Source: RGIG1828 sp045541875 (lineage in GTDB: Bacteria > Bacillota > Clostridia > UMGS1810). Taken from it: 29,718 bases of DNA. The translations under genes and the position numbers were made by a program. Positions 1 through 7,288 of the stretch are shown here, piece by piece (position 1 is the first letter of the stretch; every line of letters starts with the position of its first letter). The notes below the pieces were generated by a model. That model did no database searches. It was not told the DNA's origin and worked only from the letters and a program-made list of their open reading frames with translations. The stretch is taken from NCBI GenBank assembly GCA_045541875.1, contig JAZQJX010000039.1, positions 1 through 29,718 of the forward strand. Direction: 5' to 3'.

Positions 1-466
1 TGATCTGTTTCTTCACGAGTTGCTCTTTCTTGGCACGCAACTCCATCATTTTTGCTTCGATAGCAGGAAAGTCGCTATCCTTGATTACCTGACCTTCGGC
101 AGGCAGAACGTCGTAATAGAAACCGTTCTCAATAGCCGGTCCTATACCAAACTGAATGCCCGGATAAAGTTCCTGCAGAGCCTCAGCCATCAAGTGGCTG
201 GAGGTGTGCCAGAAGGCGTGTTTGGCCTCAGGGTCGTCCCACTTGTGCAACTTGATAGCCGCATCTTCAGTAATCGGATAATTCAACTCAACGATCTGGA
301 AACTATTCTCCCTTCCCTCTAGGGAAGGGTCGGGGTTAGGCTTCCCTATACTTGCGCAAAGGATATCCTGTGCCAGACGTGAACTGATACTTTCTGCTAC
401 CTGTAACGGGGTAACGCCGTTTTCATACTCCCGAACACTATTGTCGGGGAAAGTGATTTTTACCAT
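1..466 (-). CDS. thrS: Threonyl-tRNA synthetase, N-terminal 155 residues (cut by window edge)
   Basis: The minus strand reads open from an ATG at 464-466 to the window edge. It begins MVKITFPDNSVREYENG, a TGS (ThrRS/GTPase/SpoT) domain, and continues into the editing-domain start with KHAFWHTSSHLMAEALQ and PGIQFGIGPAIENGFYYDV. These are hallmark sequences of threonyl-tRNA synthetase, the cytoplasmic enzyme that charges tRNA-Thr; HxxxH in FWHTSSHL belongs to the editing site. The sequence resembles Bacteroidetes ThrS from memory, not clostridial ThrS. An insert reading KPNPDPSLEGRE near residues 40-51 is encoded by a palindromic repeat. The catalytic core and 3' end lie outside the window. Base composition is richer in GC than the rest of the window. 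Confidence 0.9.
   Translation of the reverse strand, partial: MVKITFPDNSVREYENGVTPLQVAESISSRLAQDILCASIGKPNPDPSLEGRENSFQIVELNYPITEDAAIKLHKWDDPEAKHAFWHTSSHLMAEALQELYPGIQFGIGPAIENGFYYDVLPAEGQVIKDSDFPAIEAKMMELRAKKEQLVKKQI
310..346. repeat. Bacteroidetes-type palindromic repeat inserted in frame in thrS
   Basis: Positions 310-329 form a near-perfect palindrome (CCCTTCCCT, 2 nt, AGGGAAGGG), followed by GTCGGGGTTAGGCTTCCC up to about 346. Read on the minus strand it encodes the peptide PNPDPSLEGR inside the TGS domain of ThrS. From memory, this type of repeat and its PNPSLEGR-like peptide are common in Bacteroidales genomes, which supports a Bacteroidetes origin for this end. The exact repeat boundaries are inferred. 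Confidence 0.6.
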
Positions 467-511
467 ATTGTTATAAACTTACAAATGTTTATGCCCGGCT
501 GACCACAAGAT

Positions 512-540
512 TTTGCTCGCAAAATAATCGTTCGAGCAAA
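512..540 (-). promoter_or_regulatory. Inverted repeat in the thrS leader
   Basis: TTTGCTCG (512-519) and CGAGCAAA (533-540) are perfect 8-bp inverted arms around a 13-nt AT-rich loop, upstream of thrS on the minus strand. A second small palindrome GCCTG-CA-CAGGC lies at 555-566, just after the end of the preceding gene. They could be the tlpA-side terminator or a leader structure. No T-box or ribosomal leader could be recognised. Confidence 0.3.
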
Positions 541-608
541 GAGAGATAAGAACTGCCTGCACAGGCGGATATGTTTTTAGTTGTGATTCTTTGTTTTTTT
601 GCTTTCTC

Positions 609-1148
609 TTATTTCAGCAACTCTTCTATCTGCTCATGCTCGGGGTCATGCGCTACGATCGTGCCGTCGCGACTGATAAGCACGGTATGCGGTATAGAGG
701 TTATGCCGTAAGCCCGATTGCCTTCATCGTTGTTGTCACGCAGTTGAGGCCACGTGAGTTCAAGATCTTCCACTGCCTTCAGCCACGCCTCTTCGCTCTC
801 GTCCACCGACACACCGACTACTGCCAGACGGTCAGCATGCTCGGCAAGCAGTTGCTTTATTCCGGGCATTGAACGACGGCACGGACCGCACCAACTTGCC
901 CAGAAATTAAGGACAATGGGTTTCCCGATAAAGTCATACAGTTTAACCTCATTTCCGTCTGCATCATACACTGTGAAATCAGGTGCTGATGGTTTTTGAT
1001 TTTCTTCTGTTTCATCTTTTTCCTGTTGCTCTACCGAAAGTTGATCGGGCGATTGCGACTGTCCAAGTTGAGAGTACAGTATATATGCCCCGCCAAGCAA
1101 AACTGCAAATGCAAGAATAAGTATTATCAGTGTTTTCTTATTTTTCAT
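609..1148 (-). CDS. TlpA/ResA-like membrane-anchored thioredoxin (probable chimera)
   Basis: A 179-residue extracytoplasmic thiol-disulfide oxidoreductase. Residues 6-29 form an N-terminal membrane anchor. A charged linker (31-53) follows, then a thioredoxin fold starting APDFTVYD with the active site WASWCGPC (Cys87, Cys90) and cis-Pro loop SIPHTV (Pro153). The family reduces exported protein disulfides and takes electrons from CcdA, whose gene lies 8 bp upstream in the same operon. The N-terminal half is AT-rich and clostridial in style. After CGPC, the text CRRSMPGIKQLLAEH and ESEEAWLKAVEDLELTWPQL, encoded by distinctly GC-richer DNA, resembles Bacteroidetes thioredoxin-like proteins. The fold is intact, but the two halves probably come from different genomes joined near 880-905. 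Confidence 0.8.
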   Translation of the reverse strand: MKNKKTLIILILAFAVLLGGAYILYSQLGQSQSPDQLSVEQQEKDETEENQKPSAPDFTVYDADGNEVKLYDFIGKPIVLNFWASWCGPCRRSMPGIKQLLAEHADRLAVVGVSVDESEEAWLKAVEDLELTWPQLRDNNDEGNRAYGITSIPHTVLISRDGTIVAHDPEHEQIEELLK

Positions 1149-1156
1149 AGTGCCTC

Positions 1157-1819
1157 CTAACTGAGCAGATTCATAAGTTGCCCCAGTGTTCCAGTTGCCA
1201 TCATAATACCGATTATAACAAGCAGACTGCCGCTTATAAGGTTGATGATTTTGTAATTTCTCTTAATCAGATTAAATACTGATTTGAGATAATCAATCAA
1301 TACAGCACTTAGTATAAACGGTATCCCAAGTCCCAATGAATAACTAAGGAGCATCATCATTCCTTCTATTGCATGCCCTTGCCGGGATGCCAGCATAAGT
1401 GCCGAACCCAAGAATGCTCCAACACAAGGAGTCCAACCTACGGAAAAAGCAATTCCGAAAAGCATTGCAGAGAAAAAGCCCATATTATCAGTTTTAACAT
1501 TGTGCTTATTTCCCGTAAAGATGTTCAGGTTAAACACTCCAAGAAAATTCAGCCCGAAAATTATCACAATCAGCCCCGAAATAATGTTTACCGCAGTCTG
1601 GTATTCACGAAAGAAACTCCCCACTGTTCCTGCCAATGCTCCAAGTATTACAAAAACAACGGTGAAACCTGTTACAAATCCGAAAGCACCATTTAATGTT
1701 TTTGCAGTGGTTCTTTCTTTGCCTCCTGCAAAATATGAAATGTATATGGGAAGCATCGGAAGCAGACAAGGTGATATAAAGGTGATAATCCCTTCAAGAA
1801 ACGATATTAAATATTGCAT
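1157..1819 (-). CDS. ccdA: CcdA/DsbD-type transmembrane electron transporter
   Basis: A 220-residue polytopic membrane protein with about six hydrophobic segments. It has the two family motifs: FISPCLLPMLPIYISYFAGG near the N-terminus (Cys18) and SVGWTPCVGAFLGSALM (Cys132). This cysteine pair carries reducing equivalents from cytoplasmic thioredoxin across the membrane to TlpA/ResA-like acceptors. The ATG shares one base with the trxB stop (TAATG) and tlpA follows after 8 bp. So trxB, ccdA and tlpA form one transcriptional unit that could move electrons from NADPH to exported proteins. No cytochrome c genes are visible, so a role in general exported-thiol reduction is as likely as cytochrome maturation. 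Confidence 0.88.
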   Translation of the reverse strand: MQYLISFLEGIITFISPCLLPMLPIYISYFAGGKERTTAKTLNGAFGFVTGFTVVFVILGALAGTVGSFFREYQTAVNIISGLIVIIFGLNFLGVFNLNIFTGNKHNVKTDNMGFFSAMLFGIAFSVGWTPCVGAFLGSALMLASRQGHAIEGMMMLLSYSLGLGIPFILSAVLIDYLKSVFNLIKRNYKIINLISGSLLVIIGIMMATGTLGQLMNLLS

Positions 1820-2772
1820 TATTTTTCACTTCCTTTATGTTCTTTGGCAAGATACTCTTCTGCCGAATGAACTGCCATTGCACCATCTGAAACAGCGGTA
1901 ACCACCTGACGAAGTTGTTTGGTTCTGATATCGCCGACGGCATACACGCCGGGAACGCTCGTCTTTGTTGTTTCATCTGCAATGATGTATCCGTTCTCGT
2001 CCAAATCAGGCTCGCCACCGAGAAAACCGGTTGCAGGTTTTCTTCCAACACTTACAAATACACCGTCACAATCAATTATACTTTCTTCTCCTGTTTTGAT
2101 ATTTTTAATCTTAACACCTGTTATTTTATCTTCATGCAAAAGTTCTGTAATTGTACTATCCCATTTAAACTCCACATTTTCTGCATTCATTAAAGGCTCA
2201 TGGTAAATTCTGGTTGCCCTTAAAGTGTCTCTGCGATGAACAATAATAACCTTTTTTGCAATACGGCTGAGAAGAATTGCATCTGCCGCTGCAGTATTTC
2301 CACCACCAACCACAACAACCGTTTTGCCCCTGTAAAACATTCCGTCACAGGAAGCACAATACGCAACACCTCTTCCCACAAGTTCAGATTCCTTTTCGAT
2401 ACCAAGTTCTCTCGGATTTGCTCCTGCGGCAAGCACAACTGTTTTTGCGAAAAATGTTCCTTTTGCAGTTTCTATTTCCTTTGGATTTGCAGTAAGATTT
2501 ACTCTGACTGCTTCGCAATTTACACTTTTTGCGCCAAAGCGTTCTGCCTGCTTTTTCATTTTATCGGCAAGAGAGAACCCATCAATACCATCTTCAAACC
2601 CGGGATAATTGTCAATCTGATGCGTAAGTGCCATTTGTCCGCCTGCTGAAAACTTTTCAAGAACCAAAACATTAATTCCGGCTCTTGCAGCGTAAAGTGC
2701 TGATGTATAACCACCAGGACCTCCGCCGACTATTATCATATCGTAAACTATATCTTTATTTAAAACTGCCAT
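1819..2772 (-). CDS. trxB: Thioredoxin reductase (NADPH, FAD flavoprotein)
   Basis: 317 residues, the normal length for low-Mr thioredoxin reductase. The N-terminal FAD motif is GGGPGGYTSALYAARAG (residues 16-32). The redox-active pair is CASC (Cys139, Cys142) followed by DGMFYRGK. The NADPH-binding motif is VVGGGNTAAADA with HRRDTLRA, and the C-terminal FAD motif is GVYAVGDIR. It reduces thioredoxin in the cytoplasm with NADPH. It is the first gene of the operon with ccdA and tlpA, so one of its outputs may be electrons for the cell surface. An AAAGGGG ribosome binding site lies 11-12 nt before ATG 2772. No thioredoxin gene is present locally, so the carrier is presumably encoded elsewhere. 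Confidence 0.95.
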   Translation of the reverse strand: MAVLNKDIVYDMIIVGGGPGGYTSALYAARAGINVLVLEKFSAGGQMALTHQIDNYPGFEDGIDGFSLADKMKKQAERFGAKSVNCEAVRVNLTANPKEIETAKGTFFAKTVVLAAGANPRELGIEKESELVGRGVAYCASCDGMFYRGKTVVVVGGGNTAAADAILLSRIAKKVIIVHRRDTLRATRIYHEPLMNAENVEFKWDSTITELLHEDKITGVKIKNIKTGEESIIDCDGVFVSVGRKPATGFLGGEPDLDENGYIIADETTKTSVPGVYAVGDIRTKQLRQVVTAVSDGAMAVHSAEEYLAKEHKGSEK

Positions 2773-2811
2773 GTTATCATCAGCCCCTTTCCTATGTTAA
2801 ATATATTATAT

Positions 2812-2845
2812 ATTATAGTTTTTTTATTATCCGTGATGTTATCAC
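2812..2845 (-). promoter_or_regulatory. Putative trxB promoter region with a small palindrome
   Basis: TATAAT is present on the minus strand at 2817-2812 and again at 2810-2805. Just upstream of it, 2833-2845 reads GTGAT-GTT-ATCAC, a perfect 5-bp palindrome placed about where the spacer and -35 would be. No good -35 hexamer is evident, which could mean an activated or repressed promoter. The regulator is unknown. Confidence 0.35.
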
Positions 2846-3178
2846 AGAATTATGAGTACAGTTTGGAGTCGTGGCTGTTTTTGTTATACGGTCATATTCA
2901 TACTCCGTCACATTTTCTTTTGACCAGAGTATTTGATGAGAGAACAAAATAATTCTTCGACTTAAACCCAACACCACTACCTGCTATATTATATTCCATT
3001 ATATGTTCATTGTCAAATTCATCAATGGGTTTAATTATATCAAAACTCCGCTATACTATATGAAAGGAAAGCACAAAATTCAAGAAAGCAGGCTGAGTCT
3101 GCACCCAAGTCGCGAGCGTAATTTGATATACATCTTATCTCGCGAACTAAATTCCAGAGTAATTTCCTATACAGCAAG
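2846..3178. other. Gene-poor intergenic stretch, possible decayed coding DNA
   Basis: No convincing gene. The plus-strand frame from 3003 has no ribosome binding site and runs into a terminator. On the minus strand, short open stretches occur in shifting frames. One reads QILWSKENVTEYEYDRITKT with no ATG, ending at 2813 inside the trxB promoter. Another reads SFDIIKPIDEFDNEHIMEYN, followed soon by a stop. This may be a remnant of a degraded gene or simply noncoding; I could not recognise a family. Confidence 0.3.
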
Positions 3179-3212
3179 AAAAAGACGTTATCCCAAAATT
3201 TGAGATAACGCC
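3179..3212 (-). terminator. Rho-independent terminator of the aldolase gene
   Basis: On the minus strand, the stem GGCGTTATC / GATAACGTC, with an inner CAAA/TTTG pairing, is followed by TTTTT (3183-3179). It sits about 22 bp after the aldolase stop codon. Confidence 0.8.
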
Positions 3213-3233
3213 TTTTGTGCTTTATTTATATGT

Positions 3234-4175
3234 TTATTTATTAATATATTTTGCAACTTCTTCTGCAACAAGTCTTGTGAGTTCATCAAGACTAAGTCCC
3301 GGAGCCTGAGGTGCGCCGCCTGCTTTTCCGTCACTTGAGAAAAGTTTCATTTTCTTTGAAGTTTCAAGTTTTACTGCTTCAACTGCAGCAGGAATAAGGT
3401 CGATGAGACCTTTGTCCATGCTATGGAATTTTTTGAATTCTGCTTCAACTGCTGCAACGTTTATGTCTGTGAAGATGTTAACTTTGCTGATACCTTCCTG
3501 AATTGCCTTTCTGAAATCGTCATCAGTAAGACCTGAACCGCCGTGAAGAACCAGAGGAACATCCACTGTATTTGCAATTGTGCGGATTCTTTCAAAGTCA
3601 AGTTTCGGGGGGAGTTTGTATGCTCCGTGGGCATTGCCGACAGCAATTGCAAGAGCATCAACACCTGTTTTTTCAACAAAGTCTTTTGCAAGTTTGGGAT
3701 CGGTGAAATATTTTGAAGGATCATCCAGGTGATGACTTCCTTCTGCTGAGCCTTCGTTGTCACCAACATGGCCAAGTTCTCCTTCGATTGTTGCACCGTA
3801 GGAATGGGCAATATCTGCCATTTCCTTAACTTTTCTTACGTTTTCTTCATAAGAATCTGTTGAGCAGTCATACATAACTGAACTGAAACCAAGTTTCAAT
3901 GCTTCAATACAAGTGTCATATGTAAGACCGTGGTCAAGGTGTACAACAACAGGAACAGATGCTTTCTTTGCCATGGGGATAAGGTAGTAGGAAACTTCCT
4001 CAAGGGGACCATAGGGAAGAAGAACTTCCGCTGTACCCATGATAACAGGGGATCTTGTTGCCTCTGCCGCATTTATGATACCACGGGCAAGTTCTAAGTT
4101 TACTGCGTTGAAAAGACCAACTGCATAGCGGTTTTTCTTTGCAGGAATAAGGACTTCATTCATATTAACTAACAT
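3234..4175 (-). CDS. fba: Class II fructose-bisphosphate aldolase
   Basis: A 313-residue metal-dependent aldolase of the FbaA/GatY/KbaY family. It has HLDHG at residues 79-83 (catalytic Asp81 and zinc ligand His82), EGELGHVG at 131-138, NAHGAYK with zinc ligand His183, and LHGGSGL with His211. It most likely cleaves fructose-1,6-bisphosphate to DHAP and glyceraldehyde-3-phosphate in glycolysis and gluconeogenesis. Tagatose-bisphosphate specificity cannot be excluded from sequence alone, but no tagatose or galactitol genes are nearby. ATG 4175 is chosen over the internal Met5 because AAGGAGA lies 9 nt before it. It is monocistronic, with its own promoter and terminator. Confidence 0.92.
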   Translation of the reverse strand: MLVNMNEVLIPAKKNRYAVGLFNAVNLELARGIINAAEATRSPVIMGTAEVLLPYGPLEEVSYYLIPMAKKASVPVVVHLDHGLTYDTCIEALKLGFSSVMYDCSTDSYEENVRKVKEMADIAHSYGATIEGELGHVGDNEGSAEGSHHLDDPSKYFTDPKLAKDFVEKTGVDALAIAVGNAHGAYKLPPKLDFERIRTIANTVDVPLVLHGGSGLTDDDFRKAIQEGISKVNIFTDINVAAVEAEFKKFHSMDKGLIDLIPAAVEAVKLETSKKMKLFSSDGKAGGAPQAPGLSLDELTRLVAEEVAKYINK

Positions 4176-4210
4176 AGTCTGTATCTCCTTACATAAAAAA
4201 TCTTATCATA

Positions 4211-4239
4211 ATAATACCACAGAAATATCTGATTGTCAA
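4211..4239 (-). promoter_or_regulatory. Sigma-A-type promoter of the aldolase gene
   Basis: On the minus strand a perfect -35 TTGACA (4239-4234), a 17-nt spacer and -10 TATTAT (4216-4211) precede the aldolase start by about 35 bp. This near-consensus promoter fits a highly expressed glycolytic gene. Confidence 0.8.
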
Positions 4240-4311
4240 CGAAAAATTTAGTTTTTTCTGTTTTTTTGTGATTTTTTTTGTGGTTTTCGCAAAGTTTTGT
4301 TGTTTTTTTCT

Positions 4312-5307
4312 TTAATTTGTCACTATTTTCAGGTCAACACCATATTTTTCTTTGAAATATTTTTTGTTTTCTCCCCTATGACCTATTGCCTGAGAAACTT
4401 TTTGAGGCAAGGTTTTATATTCAAAAACTTTTAAGTTTGAATTATTATCTCTTTTCCAAAGAAGATATGCTTTCTCAATTTCGTCCCGCATCATTTTTGA
4501 ATATACAAGTTCTGCAAAGGCTTCGTGATAGGGACCTTTCACAGTTTCTCTGTTCACTCCGTCGGTAGTCTGAAGTCCGATTCTTAAAACTGTGATGTTT
4601 CTGTCTTTGAAAAATGATGCAAGTTCAGATGCAAGATTTACGGCATCGTCAAGTTTTTGAGGAGAGTATTCCCCTTTTTCATACATTTCAAAAAGATGTG
4701 TTCCTTCCATAACAAGAGTTGGATATATTCTCACGCAATCAGGCGAAAGAGATGCAATTTTTTCTGCAGTCATTTTTGATATTTCAAAACTGTCACCCGG
4801 AAGTCCCGTCATCATCTGAAGACCAAGTTCCATCTCATATTCCTTTATGAGTTTTGAGGCGTTTTTTACATCCTCAAAACTGTGTCCCCTGTTTGAAAGG
4901 CAAAGAACTTCTTCATCTGCTGACTGAACACCAAGTTCCACAGATGTCATACCATAATTTTTGCAGATGGAAAGAATTTCCGGACTTATGCAATCGGGAC
5001 GAGTTGAACATCTGATTCCGTCTGCTCTTTTTTCTTTGACATATTTATGTGCAACCTCAAGAAGAGATATCATACTTTCTCTTTCAATGGCGGTGAAACT
5101 TCCGCCGAAAAAGGCAATTTCAATGTGGCACTCTTCCCTTTTATTTCTCTTTTCTATTGTTTCAAGATGAGAATCTATAATCTCTTTTGCTTTTTTGGGC
5201 GTCATTTCCTCAGTTTGTCCTGTGATTTTTTTCTGATTGCAAAAAACACAGTCATGAGGGCATCCCTTATGTGGAACAAACACGGGAATGTGGAAGGTTT
5301 TTTTCAT
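4312..5307 (-). CDS. Elp3-like radical SAM protein lacking the acetyltransferase domain
   Basis: A 331-residue radical S-adenosylmethionine enzyme. The iron-sulfur cluster motif is CPHDCVFC (Cys16, Cys20, Cys23). FFGGSFTAI, STRPDCI, SVELGVQS and GLQMMTGLPGD follow in the TIM-barrel order typical of the Elp3/HemN-related group. The C-terminal ~100 residues match the general form of the Radical_SAM_C extension (HEAFAELVYSKMM), but there is no GNAT acetyltransferase domain as in true Elp3. A role in tRNA or macromolecule modification is possible by family; the substrate is unknown. It follows clpX, with a terminator between them. The 72 bp between its stop and the fba promoter are long A-tracts on the coding strand with no hairpin, so transcription may run into fba. 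Confidence 0.8.
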   Translation of the reverse strand: MKKTFHIPVFVPHKGCPHDCVFCNQKKITGQTEEMTPKKAKEIIDSHLETIEKRNKREECHIEIAFFGGSFTAIERESMISLLEVAHKYVKEKRADGIRCSTRPDCISPEILSICKNYGMTSVELGVQSADEEVLCLSNRGHSFEDVKNASKLIKEYEMELGLQMMTGLPGDSFEISKMTAEKIASLSPDCVRIYPTLVMEGTHLFEMYEKGEYSPQKLDDAVNLASELASFFKDRNITVLRIGLQTTDGVNRETVKGPYHEAFAELVYSKMMRDEIEKAYLLWKRDNNSNLKVFEYKTLPQKVSQAIGHRGENKKYFKEKYGVDLKIVTN

Positions 5308-5323
5308 TATTTTACCTCGTTTT

Positions 5324-5360
5324 AAAAATGGACTGTAAAATTTCTTTTTTACAGTCCATT
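5324..5360 (-). terminator. Terminator after clpX
   Basis: Minus strand: the perfect 14-bp stem AATGGACTGTAAAA / TTTTACAGTCCATT (5360-5347 with 5340-5327), a 6-nt loop, then TTTTT. It lies 9 bp after the clpX stop and 20 bp before the radical SAM start, ending the tig-clpP-clpX unit. Confidence 0.85.
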
Positions 5361-5368
5361 CTCATTAT

Positions 5369-6640
5369 TTATGCTTCTTTTTTTACTCTTACTGCTCTTG
5401 GTTTTGAAGGTTCAAGAGTCTTAACCTTGCCATTTACCATTTCTTTGGTTACTGTACACTTTGAAAGATTCGGATCAGAGGGTGCGGCAAACATAATGTC
5501 GCTCATTGTCTCTTCCATAATGGAACGAAGACCCCTTGCTCCTGTTTTTCTCTCTATTGCCTTATCGGCAATTGCTTCAATGGCTTCTTTTTCAAACCCA
5601 AGTTCAACACCATCATAGGAAAGAAGTTTCTGATACTGTTTCACAAGGGCATTTTTTGGCTCTGTGAGAATGCTTATGAGAGCATCTCTGTCAAGGTTAT
5701 CAAGTGTCACGCTGACACTTAATCTTCCGATGAATTCAGGAATGAGACCAAATTTCAAAAGGTCCTGAGGCTGAATGTCTTTTAAGACTTCACCAATCTG
5801 CTTTTCTTTTCCTGATTTAATGTCAGCACCGAAACCAAGCACTTTTTTGCCGGTTCTCTGTTCAATAATCTTTTCGATTCCGTCAAATGCACCGCCGCAT
5901 ATGAAAAGAATGTTGGTTGTGTCAATCTGAATAAATTCCTGCTGAGGATGTTTTCTTCCGCCTTGTGGTGGAACGGAGGCAACTGTTCCCTCTAAAATTT
6001 TGAGAAGTGCCTGCTGAACACCTTCACCGCTTACATCACGGGTGATGGAGGGGTTTTCGGATTTTCTTGCAATTTTATCGATTTCGTCAATATAGATAAT
6101 TCCCTTTTGAGCGCTTTCTATATTATAGTCCGCAGCCTGAATAAGTTTTAAGAGAATATTTTCGACATCTTCACCAACATAGCCTGCCTCTGTGAGAGAG
6201 GTGGCATCGGCTATAGCAAAGGGAACATCAATGATTCTTGCCAGAGTCTGTGCAAGAAGAGTTTTTCCCGAACCTGTGGGACCAACCATGAGAATGTTAC
6301 TTTTCTGAAGCTCGGTTTCATCCTCATCTTTTGCACCTTTTGATATGCGTTTGTAGTGATTGTACACTGCAACCGCAAGGCTTTTCTTTGCCTTATCCTG
6401 TCCTACCACATACTGATCGAGGATATTTTTTATATCCACGGGTTTGGGAAGTTCAGAAAGAGAAAATTCGGGTGCAACTTCAAGTTCGCGATAATCATTT
6501 TCCACTATCTCGCTGCAGGCTTCCACGCACTCATCGCAGATAAACACATCTCCTGACGGACTGGATATCAGTCTCATGACCATATCCTGAGGTTTTCCGC
6601 AAAATGAGCACACAAATTTATCTTTACTTCTATTTGTCAT
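5369..6640 (-). CDS. clpX: ATP-dependent Clp protease, ATP-binding subunit ClpX
   Basis: 423 residues, full family length. The N-terminal C4 zinc finger uses Cys11, Cys14, Cys35 and Cys38. Walker A is GPTGSGKT (120-127), the pore-1 loop is GYVG (153-156), Walker B is IIYIDEID (Asp185, Glu186), and the sensor-2 motif GARG lies near residue 370. The ClpP-docking loop is LGF in KKVLGFGAD. It unfolds tagged substrates and feeds them to ClpP. It lies 15 bp downstream of clpP in the tig-clpP-clpX order typical of Firmicutes and proteobacteria. The last ~15 residues (KPRAVRVKKEA) are basic and may be a disordered tail. Confidence 0.97.
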   Translation of the reverse strand: MTNRSKDKFVCSFCGKPQDMVMRLISSPSGDVFICDECVEACSEIVENDYRELEVAPEFSLSELPKPVDIKNILDQYVVGQDKAKKSLAVAVYNHYKRISKGAKDEDETELQKSNILMVGPTGSGKTLLAQTLARIIDVPFAIADATSLTEAGYVGEDVENILLKLIQAADYNIESAQKGIIYIDEIDKIARKSENPSITRDVSGEGVQQALLKILEGTVASVPPQGGRKHPQQEFIQIDTTNILFICGGAFDGIEKIIEQRTGKKVLGFGADIKSGKEKQIGEVLKDIQPQDLLKFGLIPEFIGRLSVSVTLDNLDRDALISILTEPKNALVKQYQKLLSYDGVELGFEKEAIEAIADKAIERKTGARGLRSIMEETMSDIMFAAPSDPNLSKCTVTKEMVNGKVKTLEPSKPRAVRVKKEA

Positions 6641-6655
6641 TTACTGAGACTCCTA

Positions 6656-7240
6656 TTATTTTCTTTTTTCTATAACCTCATCAACAAGGCCATATTCTTT
6701 TGCCTCTATGGCAGTCATAAAGTTGTCTCTTTCAGTGTCGCGGGTGATTTCTTCAAGAGATTTACCTGTTCTTTCACTGAGAATTGTGTTTAAAGTTTCT
6801 TTCATCTTTATAATTCTGTCAGCGTGAATTTTGATGTCTGTTGCCTGTCCCTGCATACCGCCGAGAGGCTGATGAATCATAATTTCACTGTTGGGAAGCG
6901 CAAATCTCTTACCCTTAGCGCCTGCTGCCAAAAGGAATGCTCCCATGGATGCAGCCATACCTATGCAGATTGTTGAAACATCACACTTGATGTACTGCAT
7001 AGTGTCATATATTGCCATACCTGCGGTGATTGATCCGCCGGGACTGTTGATATAGAGACTGATATCTTTATCAGGATCTTCTCCTTCAAGGAAAAGAAGC
7101 TGTGCAACAACAAGGCTTGCAGTTACATCGTTTACTTCTTCACCCAAAAATATAATTCTGTCTTTTAAAAGACGGGAATATATATCGAATGATCTTTCTC
7201 CTCTGTTTGTCTGTTCTATGACCATTGGTACAAGACTCAT
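6656..7240 (-). CDS. clpP: ATP-dependent Clp protease proteolytic subunit ClpP
   Basis: 194 residues, the usual ClpP size. The catalytic triad is Ser98 (GMAASMGAFLL), His123 (MIHQPLGG) and Asp172 (ERDNFM). INSPGGSITAGMAIYDTM forms the handle and oxyanion region. It makes the 14-mer serine protease chamber that degrades proteins delivered by ClpX. The start MSLVPMVIEQ matches the normal mature N-terminus with a short propeptide. It lies between tig and clpX with gaps of 48 and 15 bp, so the three are probably co-transcribed. Confidence 0.97.
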   Translation of the reverse strand: MSLVPMVIEQTNRGERSFDIYSRLLKDRIIFLGEEVNDVTASLVVAQLLFLEGEDPDKDISLYINSPGGSITAGMAIYDTMQYIKCDVSTICIGMAASMGAFLLAAGAKGKRFALPNSEIMIHQPLGGMQGQATDIKIHADRIIKMKETLNTILSERTGKSLEEITRDTERDNFMTAIEAKEYGLVDEVIEKRK

Positions 7241-7288
7241 AATAGCAATTCCTCCTTGTTTTGAAATTCAAAATTAACTGCCTGATTA

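Noticed and set aside
2813..2971. Minus-strand frame of about 52 codons starting with TTG
   Set aside because: No ATG, weak start context, and its end overlaps the trxB promoter; kept only as a possible remnant.
3003..3203. 66-codon plus-strand frame before the aldolase terminator
   Set aside because: No ribosome binding site, runs into the stem of a minus-strand terminator, and no recognisable protein pattern.
4240..4311. Very T-rich plus-strand stretch (TTTTTTTT runs) as a possible terminator of the radical SAM gene
   Set aside because: No stable inverted repeat precedes the runs in either direction.
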